From NCBI GenBank assembly GCA_034620365.1, contig JAQGEQ010000017.1:62001-126000 (forward strand): 64,000 nucleotides of DNA. The letters run 5' to 3'. Origin of the DNA: Pegea sp. RAD2-039 (taxonomy: Eukaryota > Chordata > Thaliacea > Salpida > Salpidae). Every line of letters starts with the position of its first letter. The first letter of the stretch is position 1. Positions 45,978 through 59,245 of this stretch are shown here, piece by piece. Below the pieces are notes generated by a model. The model did not search any database and was not told where the DNA came from. It saw only the letters and a list, made by a program, of their open reading frames with translations. Position numbers and translations under genes: made by a program.

Positions 45978-48900
45978 ATCTCTGAAAAAAACAAAACTTT
46001 ACATAAAAATAATTTATAAATCATAGAATTATATCAATTTTTTTCTTATTAAAAAATGAGAATATTTTTTAAATAATTTATTAAGTAATAACTACAAAAG
46101 TACTTTAGTCAACACAAGAAAAACTTTTATAGTTTTAATATATATAATTAATTATAGTTCATACAAAAGAATAATCAAATATTTTATGAATATAGAATTA
46201 ATAAATTATTCTTTAATAATTGAATGAAAAAGTGTCCAGTTATTAAGTAATTATAATAAAAGTTTATAAGAAATAAAGAAAAATATTTTTTTAATAATAA
46301 TAATTATATATATAATATAGTTATTATAAGAGTATAATTAATTATAATATAAACTGTTTGTGTTATTAAACTATAATATGACATAAAAATTTATATAATG
46401 TAAGATTAATTTTATAAATTTATTAGAAAGTTATTATAAAGTAGCTATAACTACAAAATTAAAATTCTAAAATATAAAACAAGTATACATTACTTTCTCA
46501 ATTAATATAAAATCAAAACAATTAAAAAAAGTTAAAAAACATTTAACTAATTACTAAAATTAAAAGTTAGTAAAACTAAACATATCTTATCTAGAAAAAC
46601 TAATCATGAAAATACTTTCGAAAAATATACTAGACACTATTTTGTTTAAACAAATTTTATTTTTTAAGCATTCATTTAAAGTTATAAAGTAAAAAATTAT
46701 AATAAAAATATAAAAATCAACTAGAAGATATCCTGAAAAAATAAAATTACTTTTAACATATTAGCAGTTGAATAAAGTCAACATAACAATTAAAAGAAGT
46801 ATTTTTTCTAATTGCACCTAGTAAAAGTTATTTATGATTAAAATTAAGCATCAATAAATATAATCTAATTGATAAAGATGCGAAAATAAGTAATAAAAAG
46901 TAAAAAGTTGTTTAATCCCGCGTACAGGTTTAAAGTATCTACCATATTTTCATTAAACAAATGTAAAAGTAAATGCTCGACATTAAAATTATTTGAAACT
47001 TAAATCTTTATTCTACGATATTTAAAGTTTCTTTTACATATCGTTAAAATTGACATTAATTGACTGACAACATTAATTTCACCAAAAATAATTGTTTCTG
47101 TCATTTTATAATATTTAAGATAGCGTAAATTGATTCGGCCTATTTGACATGTCAAGACAAAATGTAAAAATATTTATCATTTGTCAATTTTAATAAATTA
47201 AATTATGCAGAAAATTAATAAATACAGGCAATCAAAAAAATTTTTTTATTTATGTTTTTTTTATGTTTAAACCTGCGCAAAAATGCGACGCAAAACAGGG
47301 TGTTACCTACAGCTACGAATTCTAAAGTTTAAAAGGAAACAACTTTCCGATGTTATGATGCAGCAGACATAATCTTACTTTTCAATTTGTAGTAGTCATC
47401 TTTTATGCCATAAATATTTGATTGTTTATTTATTTATTTCAATAAATGCGAAGGATGGTGCCTGAAAAGAGCACCTCTCGTTAACACACATTCTCACAAA
47501 TAACATCTATTTAGCCATTAGTTTTCAAAGCAAAAGTTTGAAGGAAGTTAAAATGATAATCTATTAAATATTTTAATTTTTTGTATAGGACCAAGATAGA
47601 ACCTGATTTTAAAAGGAAAAAAATTCAAAAGTATTTTTTATCACTTTTTAAATTAGTTAATCATCAGTTATTTGTTTTGAATTCATTTTTCGTATAACAG
47701 TTATATTATAAAAGATAAAAAGATATAAAAATGCGTAAAATAGCTCGCTGTAATGAAATATTATTCCAATGATTTGTTTGATAAATATAAGAGTTGATTA
47801 ACTGCAAACGCTGAGCAAACTGTCCATGAATAAAATCAATAAAATGTTGCCATTCAACAAGCAGTTTCATTGAAAAAAAATTGTTATCAACTTGCTAAAA
47901 GAATGAAAATGTGAAAAGTAAGATAAAATCAGCAGCGCTTCTTAATCGCACAACCGAAGTTCTTGGATGATTTTCAAATTTATGTAGAGCTTGAAAAAGT
48001 GCTTGCTTATGCAGCTTTGATTTCAGCCTTATTACAAGTAATTTCGTAGAAAGTATTTTTTGTGGATTGTTGATCAGAATTTAAGTTTTGTTCCCGTTTA
48101 CCACGTATTAAGGTGGATTCAAACAAAGTGATTACCGGCTTGAAAGAATTGTTTCAATCGCAACTTGAAGCATTTAGACTGGGGCGAGCTTCCATGCTGA
48201 GCTTTCAGGAAACATTATTTATTAAGAAAGGGGTTTTCAAGCAGCGAGAGAACTTTATCCACAAGTCGAGTGTTACAATAGAATAGTCTGTTGGGTAGTG
48301 AGCTGTGCATCAAATCCAGAAAGCTACGAATTTAAGATTGGAGTTAGATGCTGCCAAAAGCGAGATTTTTCAAACCAAAGGCGTTAAGTACGTTAAGTTC
48401 TTTTAGATGTACAACGGAAATAGCGATGAACTTTGCTGTTCCGAGCTCCAGAAGTTGTGACGTTGGTCCGAGGAGCTGGAAGAATATTTCATTTCAAATT
48501 TGATGGCATTAAAGGGTTTGACTTCAAAATGCTGCGGAATTTTTTGGCTTTTATTTTGTTATTTGTAATTATGTTGCAATTTTTAACATGTTTGGCTTTA
48601 TCTTATTATATTTGTGTATTTATCTTATTATGTATTGGGAAAATGCGATATACTTGAAGTGTATTGTAGAAGATTATCCTATTATCTAAAAAAGTTCTAC
48701 TGAAAAAAGCCTGAAGTTTCTAATTAGGGGATTTTTTAAGAAGAATTATTTGTAAAAGATTAATAGAATTATGAAGTTAGATTATTCTATTAATATTTAA
48801 AACAATTCATTGTTAATTTTTATTATTATTTAAGCCCACCAAAATTTTGATGAATATTTCTAAGTTATTCAGAAAGTTTTATATCCATATTGTAGATTGT

Positions 48901-49077
48901 ATATTTGATGAATAATATTTATATATTTATATTTATCACTTATATATCTTATTTGAATTTTCTAATAATAATTTCTCTTAAAAAGCATTTTTTATGTTTG
49001 GTATTTGTCTTTCTATCTTTTCATGTCTACTTGAAGTTATAATTTGCTTATAATATTTTTAGATAGGAAATTTTGTG
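45978..49077. other. AT-rich divergent intergenic region
   Basis: Lies between the starts of Nup107 and PEX10. Apart from a LINE end at 47427-47525 it holds no gene I can support. The 47900-48450 part is less AT-rich and may be decayed transposon or coding sequence; I could not recognise a family. A 74-codon frame at 48433-48657 has no ATG and no known motif. Confidence 0.45.
47427..47525 (-). mobile_element. LINE 3'-end scrap
   Basis: Reverse orientation. The (TTTA)n tail, then AATGCGAAGGATGGTGCC, GAAAAGAGCACCTCTCG and the TTCTCACAAATAAC word match the 3'UTR of the local LINE. Confidence 0.85.
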
Positions 49078-50232
49078 ATGTCTTTAATAAATCCAAAAGT
49101 TGAACTTCAGATTTGTTCTGAGAGAAAAGATAATCATTATTCAGATATCTTAAAAAGTTGGTTATCTCATATTTTTATATATCATAGTTTATAAAGTATA
49201 TTTACATCTAGCCATGATAAACTTATTATCTTATCAATAATATTTCACTAACTATTTGAATAATTGTTTATAAAACATAAAATTTATACATTTTTGTTGC
49301 TAAGTGAATTTAGATTATCTAGTAGTTGGTGGTTTTAATTGTTAACTTTGAAAAACAAAATTTACTTTTAATTTAAAAACATTGAGATGAATTAATGATG
49401 ATTTTTTTGTAGGTCATTTGACTAGCTGTGTGAGTGGTTTATTTGGGGAATTAATTGCAATTAGATGGAATAATTACATCAATTTTATAGCAGACTTCTT
49501 ATATCATGTTCTTACTACTGTTAGTGGCAAGCAAACATTAGGAGAGGAATATGTTAACATTATACAAGTAATTGTTAAAAGATTTCTTTTGAAAATATTT
49601 ATTTAATTTGTTTCTAGGTTGACTCAAGTGGTACAACAATCCCAAAATTTAGACAACGTCTTCTTTCAGTCATCTTAAGGACCTTGTTTCTCCCTTTATT
49701 ACAAATCTTTAATAATAAATTGATGAAAAAAGATGAAATTATATCTTCAGACAACAAACGACTTTTCTTAAAATCAGTTTCAGTAAACTTTGAGCCTCTA
49801 ATTAAAGATTTTCAACGATTAAATTTGGCGTTCTTTTATGTGTTTCAAAATTATAGTTTATTAAGCAAAAGGTTAACTAAAATTAAATATGTCAAATTTT
49901 CTCCACTTTTTTCTTCATCTAATCGACATGATGAAACTTTCGATTTCATTGGACGATTTGCTGTGATGAAGTCATTTTTGAATTTATTTTCGAGATTATC
50001 TGCCACCGTATCTGAGATGAAAGATCAGCAGAAGATCACAGAATCATCCTTAGAAGTTGAGAGTAATGATTGTGCTTTGTGTTTAAGCTCCTTTAAGGAG
50101 GCTAGTGTCATTAGATGCGGACACATGTTTTGTTGGAAGTGTATTCATAATTGTTTACAAAATAAACTAGAATGCCCTTTGTGTAGATATCCAACAAATC
50201 CTAAAGATATTGTTCTTCTACAAAATTTTTAG
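49078..50232 (+). CDS. PEX10: Peroxin PEX10, RING-type E3 of the peroxisomal import complex
   Basis: Exons 49078-49156, 49413-49567, 49618-50232 (849 nt, 282 aa; human about 326). The second exon carries GKQTLGEEYVNIIQ, a hallmark block of PEX10. The middle is hydrophobic and helical (RQRLLSVILRTLFLPLLQIF; FYVFQNYSLLSKRLTKIKYV), as in the membrane-embedded part. The C-terminal C3HC4 RING (about 228-270) shows CALC, CGHMFCWKC and CPLC. PEX10 works with PEX2 and PEX12 in the peroxisomal membrane to ubiquitinate the recycling receptor PEX5. The start at 49078 gives a sensible N-terminus in phase with the next exon; an earlier exon cannot be excluded. It ends 373 bp from the convergent THOC7. Its presence implies functional peroxisomes. 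Confidence 0.94.
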
Positions 50233-50605
50233 ATATTTTGCAACGAAATCTCATTTATTTTCATCTAATCTTTTTGATTTCTCACTTAATTTGAAGCAAT
50301 CTGTTTTTCTTTGGATTTTTTCACCAAATTTTTTGCGATATCTATTTTAATAAAATGATTAAATGATTTCTGAAGTTCATATCAACTAACTAGAAGTTTT
50401 CAATTTGATTCTAATAATTTGCAAAAGAGAAATTGAAAAAGAAACAAATTTATGTTTTTATTCTGACTTCAACATGATCTTATAAAAATGTAGTTTGTTT
50501 CAACAATTAATTATTTAAGTTTTATGGTTTCACGGAGAGAAATATTTAAAAATCTAACAATTTTTCAAACAAGTAATCTAGATGAATGTATTTTTATTGA
50601 CAAAT

Positions 50606-51916
50606 TTACACGGATTCATCGAAAGTATCCATCTTATCATCAGTTTCTTCCAGTTGGGTTTCTATGAAAATTTCAATCGTTAATATTTGGTATAAAAGCC
50701 ACAAAAGCAAACCTTCATCAAGAATACTTTGCAGATGATGAATTGAAGTTAGTAGAGCGTGACAATGCTTCTTTCTTCGATTTAATTTGTCAACCAAAGA
50801 TGATTCCTGACTTTTCATCTCTTCCAACTCACATTGATATTCAGTAATTTTCCTGTTTGAAACACAAACAAGTTTTTATAAAACTTCAAAAGATGTTGCC
50901 AGATACTTTTCCGTATTGATTCGATCAGGATGTTGTAAGACTACTTCACCCATGATATCATATTGTTGACGATTCTTACGAACCAACTTCGCTTCGACTA
51001 GCTCTTTTTTGGACTTTTCAATTTCTTGATTAGCCAATTCAACATTTCGGTCAATTTCCTCCTAAAACAATTCAATTTTTATCAATTTGGGAAAAAAGTT
51101 TCAATCATTAAGTTAAAAGTTGGAAAAAGTTTGAGAATAAAAAGAGAAATTTAAACTTTTCGTGACTAGTTTCATTTGAAATAAATCTTAAAGTTTAAAT
51201 AGAAACCTCTAATTTTGTATATTTGTCCATCTGTTTTTTATTCATCTCATAAACCAGCGATGATTTTGTAATAGAACATTCACTTTGAGTAAGGAATGAA
51301 AGCATTCTTTGATGTGTTGAACTGAAAACATCATTCTAAAAGTTTTAACTTTTAAAAAAAACTAATTTGAAATTAACTAACTGTTCGGCATCTGGTGAAT
51401 TACACCATTTCATATAAAGCTTCAATAAAGCTGTTAGTCTCCTTTCATCGCCACCTCCATCACCATCAACCATCAGACGTCGACGAATAACTTCATCTGA
51501 TGTTAATAAATATTTAATTTCTATATTTTTATTTAAAAGTTTTTTTAACAATCAACTTTAAGATGAATTATTTTATTATTATAAGTAATTTAAGATCTTT
51601 TGAATAAATAAAAATAAAAGTTTTTACAAATTAATGGTTTGAATAAACTATTTGTAGCAACAACAAATATTAATAATTTGTATAAAAGTCACTCATAAAA
51701 GTAATAATCACAAATTGAAAATAAAAATTACTTTTTAACAAACTGTTAATTAATAAACAACAAAATAATATTTTTAAAAAATTTAAGTTTAATAAAAAAT
51801 CTGTTATTTATTAATTAGAAATTTTGAATTAAGAATTACATTAAAAATTTAGATGACTACAAAGGTCCTTATAATAGAAAAATGTCAATTGAATGATACT
51901 TACCGTCACTAGCCAT
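50606..51916 (-). CDS. THOC7: THO complex subunit 7, 6 exons
   Basis: Exons (minus): 51916-51904, 51496-51378, 51335-51207, 51061-50907, 50852-50713, 50661-50606, giving 612 nt and 203 aa, nearly the length of human THOC7 (204). The N-terminus is diagnostic: DDEVIRRRLMVDGDGGGDERR followed by LLKLYMKWCNS. The middle QRMLSFLTQSECSI, LVYEMNKK and the RKNRQQYD...VVLQHPDR block also match the family. The rest is a long coiled coil. THOC7 is part of the THO/TREX complex that couples transcription to mRNA packaging and export. The first exon is only 13 nt (four codons plus one base). The gene is convergent with PEX10. Confidence 0.95.
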
Positions 51917-52704
51917 TTGAGAAAACAATAAAAAGAAAATAAGAATTCTAAATATAAACTTCTAGAAAAAATAAAGTTTTAATAAAACTTTTATAAAATT
52001 ATACATTCTAATTTGAGTATGTTGTTATATTGTTATATAAATGTAATTATATATTGTATTAATTTAATATAATAATTATATAATAATAAATAACGTTAAT
52101 ATATAAATATTAATCATTTTAATATATAAATTTAAACAAATATCATAAAAATATATAATAAGTTGGTTTAGAGATACAAAAATTTTTTAAAGACTATCTA
52201 ACATTTGCTTTTATTAAACAAACTAAACCAACAAACAACAAATTATAGTAATTAAAGATTAAATATATTATGAAATCAATAATAATGAATAAAATTAATA
52301 AAAATGATTATTTAGTATTCATTTTGTATATAAACTGTAGAATACACTTATCACGAAAATGTTTACTATTTTAAACTGATGCATATGGTTGACTAAAGTA
52401 ACATTTTTCAAAGTAGTATTACTTTTTGGCTAATTTTAAATTTGTCCAATTCTTACAATTGCTGAAAAGCTTGTAGCAAAAGAAAAATATTCTTTTTTAT
52501 GATTGTAATCACCACAAAGAAAAAGTCAGAAAATAAATTAATAATATTTCAGTTTAACAGAAAAATTTCATGTTTGAGCTGTTCATTAAAAACAACATTT
52601 TAACAGTTTATTAAGCTTATGCTTTAATTTCACTATTAGTTGTATATATTCAATTTATAATAAAGAAAATTGAAAAGTGTGTTTGTGAAATATTTAATAT
52701 CATA

Positions 52705-52925
52705 AGCAGAAGTCAAGCAGAAGTTGAAGCGTTATAATATTGCCAACATTGTCATTTCTAAACTATGATTTTTTTCAATTTTTTAGATTATTAACATTCT
52801 ATGTAATTGTTCACTGTTATATGCTTTGAAGACTACTGAAATGCCATGTGTTATATCTTTTGCTTTACGTTATTTCTGAGAATGTGTGTTAGCGGGAGTT
52901 GCTCTCTTCGGGCACTTAATAAGTA
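52705..52925 (+). mobile_element. LINE 3'-end fragment
   Basis: Matches the last LINE codons (AAGCAGAAGTTGAAGCG, ATTGCCAACATTGTCATTTC) and the 3'UTR as far as GCTCTCTTCGGGCAC. It stops before the usual CCTCC and (AATA)n end. Confidence 0.85.
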
Positions 52926-53505
52926 AATCTTCAGAAAATTTAAATCTTAGAAAAATCTTTAGACTAATCTTAACGAGTACTACTCAGCGGTCAAATCTGA
53001 ATTCTTCGTAATCTTGAATATTTACTTCAAGCTTAAGTTGGTATCTTTGATTGCAGTTTTAGCAAACCATTTAAAAGTTTCTGTTGCATTACTCTTTCAT
53101 TTCTTACTACTTTTCACTTGCTAAGTTTGATAAATTTCTCATAAAACAAACTAACCTTTATTGATTGATTTTTATTTCATAAACTACTTAATAACACCAA
53201 AATTTCTATAAATATTTAGTTTGCTTTTCATGCCTAAATAATAATAGATTTATTCACAAATTAATATAATTTTCTATAAACCCTTATAAAGAATACTTCT
53301 GTATCTTCCTTGATAATTTTATTTTTAATTTAGTTTAAATCATTATGAAAATCAATTGATTGTTAAACATTTAATAGAAATTTACTAAATAATTTGTAAT
53401 GTAAACTTAAGTTATGATTAGGTTATAATAAATTTGATGTTAAGATCGTTTCGCCAAAGTCATCTACTCTTTTCAATGTATCTGTAAAGTTAAGCTGATA
53501 GTTAA

Positions 53506-53812
53506 GTCCATCTGTGTGGTGAAGTCCTTACCATACCTGCCTACAAGCGTGAGGGTTTGTGTTCGATCCCAGGTGGACACATATTAGTGACAAGAAAAGT
53601 ATAATAAACCCCTGGAAAGGCCTTGTGAGTCTGGTAAACGGAGTTGGAGCCTCGTAGGTAGTTCGTCACTGGACTCAGTGTCCTTCTGGCAACTTCTGCG
53701 ACGCCAGCTGGGCCGCAGTTGCATCTGTTTGTTTGTTCTACTGTTTGACCTAGTTGGCGTGGAGAGTGGAGTCCTGCTGCATGGGCAACATTAAAAAGAA
53801 ACTGAAACGTAT
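53506..53812 (+). mobile_element. tRNA-derived SINE candidate
   Basis: The first 74 nt (53506-53579) fold like a tRNA: acceptor arms GTCCATC/GGTGGAC followed by A, and a T-arm with box-B-like GTTCGATCCC. The D- and anticodon arms are imperfect (stem mismatch), arguing against a working tRNA. A GC-richer unrelated body follows to about 53812 (...GCTGGGCCGCAGTTGC..., ...GGAGTCCTGCTGC...), quite unlike the AT-rich surroundings, ending in an A-rich stretch. This head-plus-body layout is that of a SINE. Family unknown; only one copy in this window. Confidence 0.6.
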
Positions 53813-54628
53813 TTTACCAAATACGGAAATGTCATTAATATAGAAGTAATCGCGCGCTTATTTTTATATGGTCTTTCTCTAAATTTTTACTACTTCAAGT
53901 TTTTATTGATACCCTCAGAAGTAAAACTATTAGATACAATTTTTTTTTATAAGTTTAACAAAAGTTTGTAATAACTAAATGATTGAGCTCACAGTAAACT
54001 GTAAAAAGTTAAAAAGATCACTAAGAAAGAACTCAATTCGATATATTTAAGAAATAAGATATATATATCAAATGTATTAGTGGTTGGAAATGATTTTTAG
54101 ATCATTACAGATAAACGTTATTCTTTTTGATTCTATAGATAAAGCCGTCATTATAGGAAATATAATCCTTTAATAGCGATAGTTAAGTCGGCTTCTCTTA
54201 AATCTATTTTTCTAGAAACCAAAGTTATTCGTTTGCTTTTAGTTTAATCATTATGTCATTACGATTGCTTTTAGGGTTGCTAAGAGCTGAATAATAAATT
54301 AGCTGGCTGATTGTAAGCCTGGGTTGTATACAGACACCTGGCTAAGACATTCTCGTAGTAATGATCGCATTTGCAAATTCTGTTTTAAGCTGTGTTGTTA
54401 TCAAATAACTATTTCATGAATAAGCTCGGCTCTAGTAACTTACAAAGTTTCACAAATTTAATATTGAATTTTATTTATTTTATAAAAATTTCTTGAATTT
54501 CTTCTTTATGCTTTTTATCTTCGAAAGGTAAACAGTTTTACGAATATACTTGTCTCTATAGTTTCCAAATAAATCAGATTTCATCTACACTTTAAAACAA
54601 ATTAGAACAAGTTTGAGAAAAGTTTGAT

Positions 54629-56738
54629 TTACCTGAAGAGCAAGTAAAGTTTGATAAGTTCAGCAAGATGCATTTGGTTTATGACATCCACATTTTTATG
54701 ACAAATAAAATTTCGGATTTTAATCCTTGCCAACTGTTTCAATGTCAGCGGATGAACTATAAATCAAAAAGCAGTTGATTGAAAAAGTATTTCAGTGAAA
54801 AGTTGATCCTTTTATTAGTTTACACAATTACATTAAAAGAAATTTGCTCAAACCTGAAGCATTTAAGAGATAAGATATACATTTTTGATGGTTTTCATCT
54901 AAACTATTGCATTTAGTAGATTGAAGAAAATCATTTCGAGGAATATTAAGATGACCTCCATGTAGAACAAACAATTTTGCGAAGCTTATATCACAAGAAT
55001 ACTTGACAATAGCACTGAGTAAAGGTAAATTGCTCTGCTTATTGCTTGTAGGTAAGTATGACTTAAGAGTAGCTCCATAATTAAGCAAGAGTTTGAAACA
55101 TTCGTAGTGACCATATACTGATGATAAATGATTAGAATTGAGTAACATTCAAACTATTTACTTGAATGTAATATTTACCTACACTTATATAAAGTGGCGT
55201 TGTTCCATTGTAACATTTGTTATTTAACTTATTACTTTGTCTACCATTTACGTCACCCCCATATTTCAGTAAAATTGATAAGACCTGTTGGAAATTTTCA
55301 CGAGCTGCAAGATGAACTGGAGTTGATGAATTAATTTGACTTCCATCTGGATTTGATCCAAATTCTAGCAGAAGTTTAACTGTATTAACTCGATTGAATT
55401 TTACAGCAGCAAATAAAGGTGTTTGACCTTTGACATCGTAAATCTCTAAACTAAAAACAAAAGATAAGTTGTTGAAACTTGAAGAGGTCAAGAAATTCAA
55501 ATTTTTAAATCACAAATTTTGGGTTTCATCTAAATTGTTGTTTTCTTAAATCAGTGAATAATTTTTTTGTTAATTTAAACGCCATCTACTTATAAAACAA
55601 TTTTGGTTTCGATCTACAGTTATTTGTGAAGAAGGTCAAAAGGTTAAAAAACTTACTCTGCTTTTCGTTGAAGTAAAATCTTTACAATTTCCTCATGACC
55701 CATAGAAGAAGCAAGCCACAATGCAGTACAGCCAAGTCTGTTTCTTTTGTTTATTATATTATCATAATCATCTGCTTCTTCTTCTTCTACTTCATCAAAA
55801 CGAGTAAATAAGGGAAGTTTTTTATCTAAAACTCCATTTAACTACAAAATAAAAAAATTCGAATATAATTCAACAAATCAGTTATTTGTCTGTTTTGATC
55901 TGACAACTTTGATAACATTAAGTTGATACTATTCAGTCAATCAACATTTATTCTCTAAATGAAGAGATAAATAATTATTTCGAGATTGTCAGAAACGATA
56001 GGTCGTGGAAGGTCATGATAATAAATTAAAACAGGCTCATGCTTAAACAACTAAAAAGGTTTAGTTTCATTTGTTACAAAAAACACTTTTTCATCAAATC
56101 TAAGATCTTTTTATAATAATACAAACAACTGTTTGTTGTTTTATTTCACTTGAGAAATACTTTACTGCAGAAAAGAAAAGTAAAAGAAAAATATTTGACT
56201 TTGCTATTTAAATGATATATGTTTGTGATTATTTATTATATTTTCAGTTTTATATAATATTTGAATATTCATAATTAGTTTACAGCTTATATATATTTTA
56301 CCATTTAGTTAAAAAAAACATTTTTATCAACATTTTCTTCAAATGTTCAAACTTCATTATTCAGCTAGTTAAGAGAGGAAAGCAAACGAGTTAAAAACTA
56401 CAAGAATGATATCATAACATGAAAAATCCAAATCGTTTACTTCAAAAGTAATTTTTTATTCTCACTTCTGTTTACTTTCAATAATTTTCAACTAAAATCT
56501 CAAATAATTTTTCATTTTATAGAATATTTACTTAAAATAAAACCAATACTAAAAAACTTTTCTAAATTAATTTAATATTGTTTTTTCAATCAAAATTTAT
56601 TTAAATTTAAATTAATTTGTAGAAATATTTACAAACCCAAATACAATCACCACTTCTAGCAGCTCGGTGTAAATTATTCTCAGCTGATAAAGCATTAAAC
56701 GAAAAAGAAAAAGCATCTACAATATCAAAGTGACTCAT
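54629..56738 (-). CDS. Ankyrin-repeat and SOCS-box (ASB-type) protein, 5 exons
   Basis: Exons (minus): 56738-56637, 55841-55657, 55450-55179, 55117-54854, 54756-54629, giving 951 nt and 316 aa with consistent phases. About six ankyrin repeats are visible: ENNLHRAARSGD at the N-terminus, then GCTALWLASSMGHEEIVKILL, GQTPLFAAVKFNRVNTVKLLL, STPVHLAARENFQQVLSILL, TTPLYISV..GHYECFKLLL and a divergent LPLLSAIVKYS. The first and second repeats are separated by an acidic loop (EVEEEEADDYD). The last exon encodes a SOCS box: HPLTLKQLARIKIRNFI, ending LIKLYLLF. ASB proteins are substrate receptors of Cullin5-Elongin B/C ubiquitin ligases; the SOCS box binds Elongin C and Cul5. I cannot assign a particular ASB paralogue. 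Intron 1 is unusually long here (795 bp). Confidence 0.9.
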
Positions 56739-57780
56739 TTCATTATGATTAAAATTGATTCATATTTTCTACAAGTTGTATTAATGTCTGTCATTTATCA
56801 TATTCAAGATAAACAAGTAGTGATAAGACAGCTGACAAATGACGTCATTACCCTTAGAGGATAGGTTAGTTATCTAATGAAGTTCATTTTCAAATTATAT
56901 AATTTCTATTTGTAAAGTTTGTTTGAAAAACTTTTTTATAAAATAAAACAATCTGAAATATTTTTTGTAGTTTTGAAACATCTAAACATTTAAAGTGTGC
57001 AGGATGTGGTTACGTTCAACTACCAGTTGCAACAAACATCTTACGAAACAGTCTAAAGAATAAGTCTGTGACCACAAATATTCGCAGAAGTAATTCGCAG
57101 AATTATTTACAAAATTATTTGATAATGACGAAGAAAAACGTTTTTTTGCAGCAAATCACTTGCAACTGGTAGTTCCTAGAAAATAAGATTTGTATCTACA
57201 TCTGAAGACTGATCACAGATTACAAAGTTCTGATGAATCAACTGATTATGAAGACTGCTATCAAGCATTGAGCTAACATCAGTTGTATTAAAAGATAAAA
57301 AATAATTTCTAAAATGTTTTTTTATTGATTTATTAATTCTCATTTATAATTTTTTATCGTAATAAATATCATTAAAACATTTTAAGTGAAAATAAAGATT
57401 TTTATTAATAATTTTTCGCCGAAATACTTATATTTGCATTTTATAAGATATTTTTTAACATTTATACGTTTTATTTGATTTTAAAATTTATTTTTCTTCT
57501 CAAAAGTTCAAAGTTGTTTGCAACAAAAACAATATTAACTAATTATTGAAAAAATTGTTTCAAATATTATCAATTTTACTAAAGATTACAATTTAATGAT
57601 TATATATGAAATAATAAAGCTTCTTATTTATTGAAAGTCTCCAACAAAAACTTCAAATCATTTATTTATAAAATCCAAATGTTTACGAAGATCCTAATTT
57701 TAATCCTTACTTCAGTAAAAAAGTATAAAATTGAAACCATCACCAAATTTGCATTTATGAAATAAATGGCCCACAATAAA
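56739..57780. other. AT-rich spacer with a short inverted repeat
   Basis: Upstream of the ASB-like gene. The 15-mer AACTACCAGTTGCAA at 57018-57032 returns in reverse complement at 57160-57174; the 127 bp between could be a small MITE-like element or foldback. No gene seen. Confidence 0.5.
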
Positions 57781-57854
57781 CAAAATGCTTCTTTTTAACT
57801 TTTCTAATCTCTTCTTTGGAGTGTACTTCAATTTTATTTTTTTTTGATTTTGAT

Positions 57855-58049
57855 GAAAATTTCAACCGTAGATTTGAACAGAGATCTCAAAATCTAGAAA
57901 ATGTCTTTAACGCTGCAAATAGTGAAGCGCTCTCAAGGCGTATGACTTGGATGAAACTAGAAGAAAAAATCTCACATTTCAAATCACTGTTGGACATAAA
58001 TAATGTAGAAAAACGGAATATTCAAAAATCAGAAAAATTACAAAGATAG
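57855..58049 (+). CDS. Possible terminal exon of an unknown coiled-coil protein
   Basis: About 64 codons open after a CAACCGTAG acceptor-like site. They read a hydrophilic, helix-prone segment (FEQRSQNLENVFNAANSEAL, then MTWMKLEEKISHFKSLLD) and end at TAG 58047. Codon composition looks coding and is less AT-rich than its surroundings. I found no upstream exon with a start codon, so this may be a fragment or decayed gene. I do not recognise the family. Confidence 0.35.
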   Translation, partial: ENFNRRFEQRSQNLENVFNAANSEALSRRMTWMKLEEKISHFKSLLDINNVEKRNIQKSEKLQR

Positions 58050-58052
58050 AAA

Positions 58053-59245
58053 ATAAAATAAAAGTGAATATAATCAATTACTTGTTAAAAAACTGTTAAC
58101 ATATTCTACTTCATTTCAGTTTTTAGTTGAATCAATTTTGAAAAACAAACTTTTGAAAATATGAGAAAAAGAAACCATTCGATTTAAATTTATTCAAATT
58201 AAAGTCAAATTGAGAAAAATTCATAAAAATGTTAAACAGCAGCATGAGGTTAGAGATAAGAAGCCAATTAAACTATTTTGTTGTTTGCCAGGTACGAAAT
58301 GGTAACTGGATTTGCAACATTTACAGCTTATTTCAAAATCAACAAAAAAATAAAATTTTCAAATCATTTTTTATAATATTCAAAATTAATGATTTCAAAA
58401 AAGTTTTAACAAAACTGTTGACTACCGTAAATAAAATAAATTAATATTATTTGTAATAATTGTCTGAATTCAAACATTAGCACCACGATTGATAGTAAAA
58501 AACAATTCAAAAACAGTTTTAAAATCATTCTAATAAATTTATTGTAAAATTTTTTATCTAAGTTTTTGGAAAAGTTTAAACCAAATGTTGTTATTGAAGT
58601 GAGAAACAAAAATCTTCCAATTAGCAACAAAAAAATTAAAGTTTATTAAATTAAAAAAAAAACAGTTTTCATCATTTATATTTTCATATAACTTGCAAAA
58701 AAAGATCTCAATTATTTCAATTATTAGTTTGTGTGATTTCGGTAAATTAACTTCTAATAAATCGTTGCAACTTCTCAAGAAAAATATGTTGTTAAAAATT
58801 TCAATTTGATATGAATTAGTTACAAACTGTAAAGATTTAAACAGTTTTTAATCTTGACAATTTTACCGAAAATTTCACCGAAAGTAATTTCAATTCAAAG
58901 ACTTAATTCAATTATATCTGGCTTTTAAAAATTTTATTTCTGGTAAAAAACAATTTTTGTCATCTATAATTGCATGAAAGCAAAATACATCTTGTATTTT
59001 TTGATTCAAGCAAGTCAGCAACCCTAAAGGCTTTTTCAACTCACTTTTCCAGTTTCAATTTGATCATTTTTGAAAATACTCAAATGTATAAAAGCTGAGA
59101 AAGCATTGGTGATGAACACTTAAAAAGTAAATCGTGTTTTTTATACTCTTCTTATAAGACTTACAATATTCAGATTTAGAAACTTACTTCTATAGTTATC
59201 TTATTTTTGAGTAACATTTTCTAACATTTTAAAGCTAATCTAAAA
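58053..59245. other. AT-rich spacer upstream of the trefoil/TSP1 gene
   Basis: Several short open frames on both strands look like chance in low-complexity sequence. A TATAAA-like word (TGTATAAAAGC, about 59085-59095) lies about 150 bp before the ATG of the next gene and is a plausible TATA box. Confidence 0.45.

Larger units (their letters stand above)
51917..54628. other. AT-rich intergenic region with transposon scraps
   Basis: Upstream of THOC7 and downstream of the ASB-like gene. It holds a LINE end at 52705-52925 and a tRNA-derived SINE candidate at 53506-53812. The rest shows nothing recognisable. Confidence 0.5.

Noticed and set aside
48433..48657. 74-codon membrane-protein frame
   Set aside because: No ATG start, hydrophobicity explained by T-rich sequence, no supporting exons.
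53506..53579. Functional tRNA gene
   Set aside because: Acceptor and T-arm pair, but the anticodon stem has a mismatch and a long unrelated body follows; a SINE fits better.
58229..58778. Several short frames on both strands
   Set aside because: Low-complexity A/T-driven frames rich in F, L, I, K and N, without motifs.
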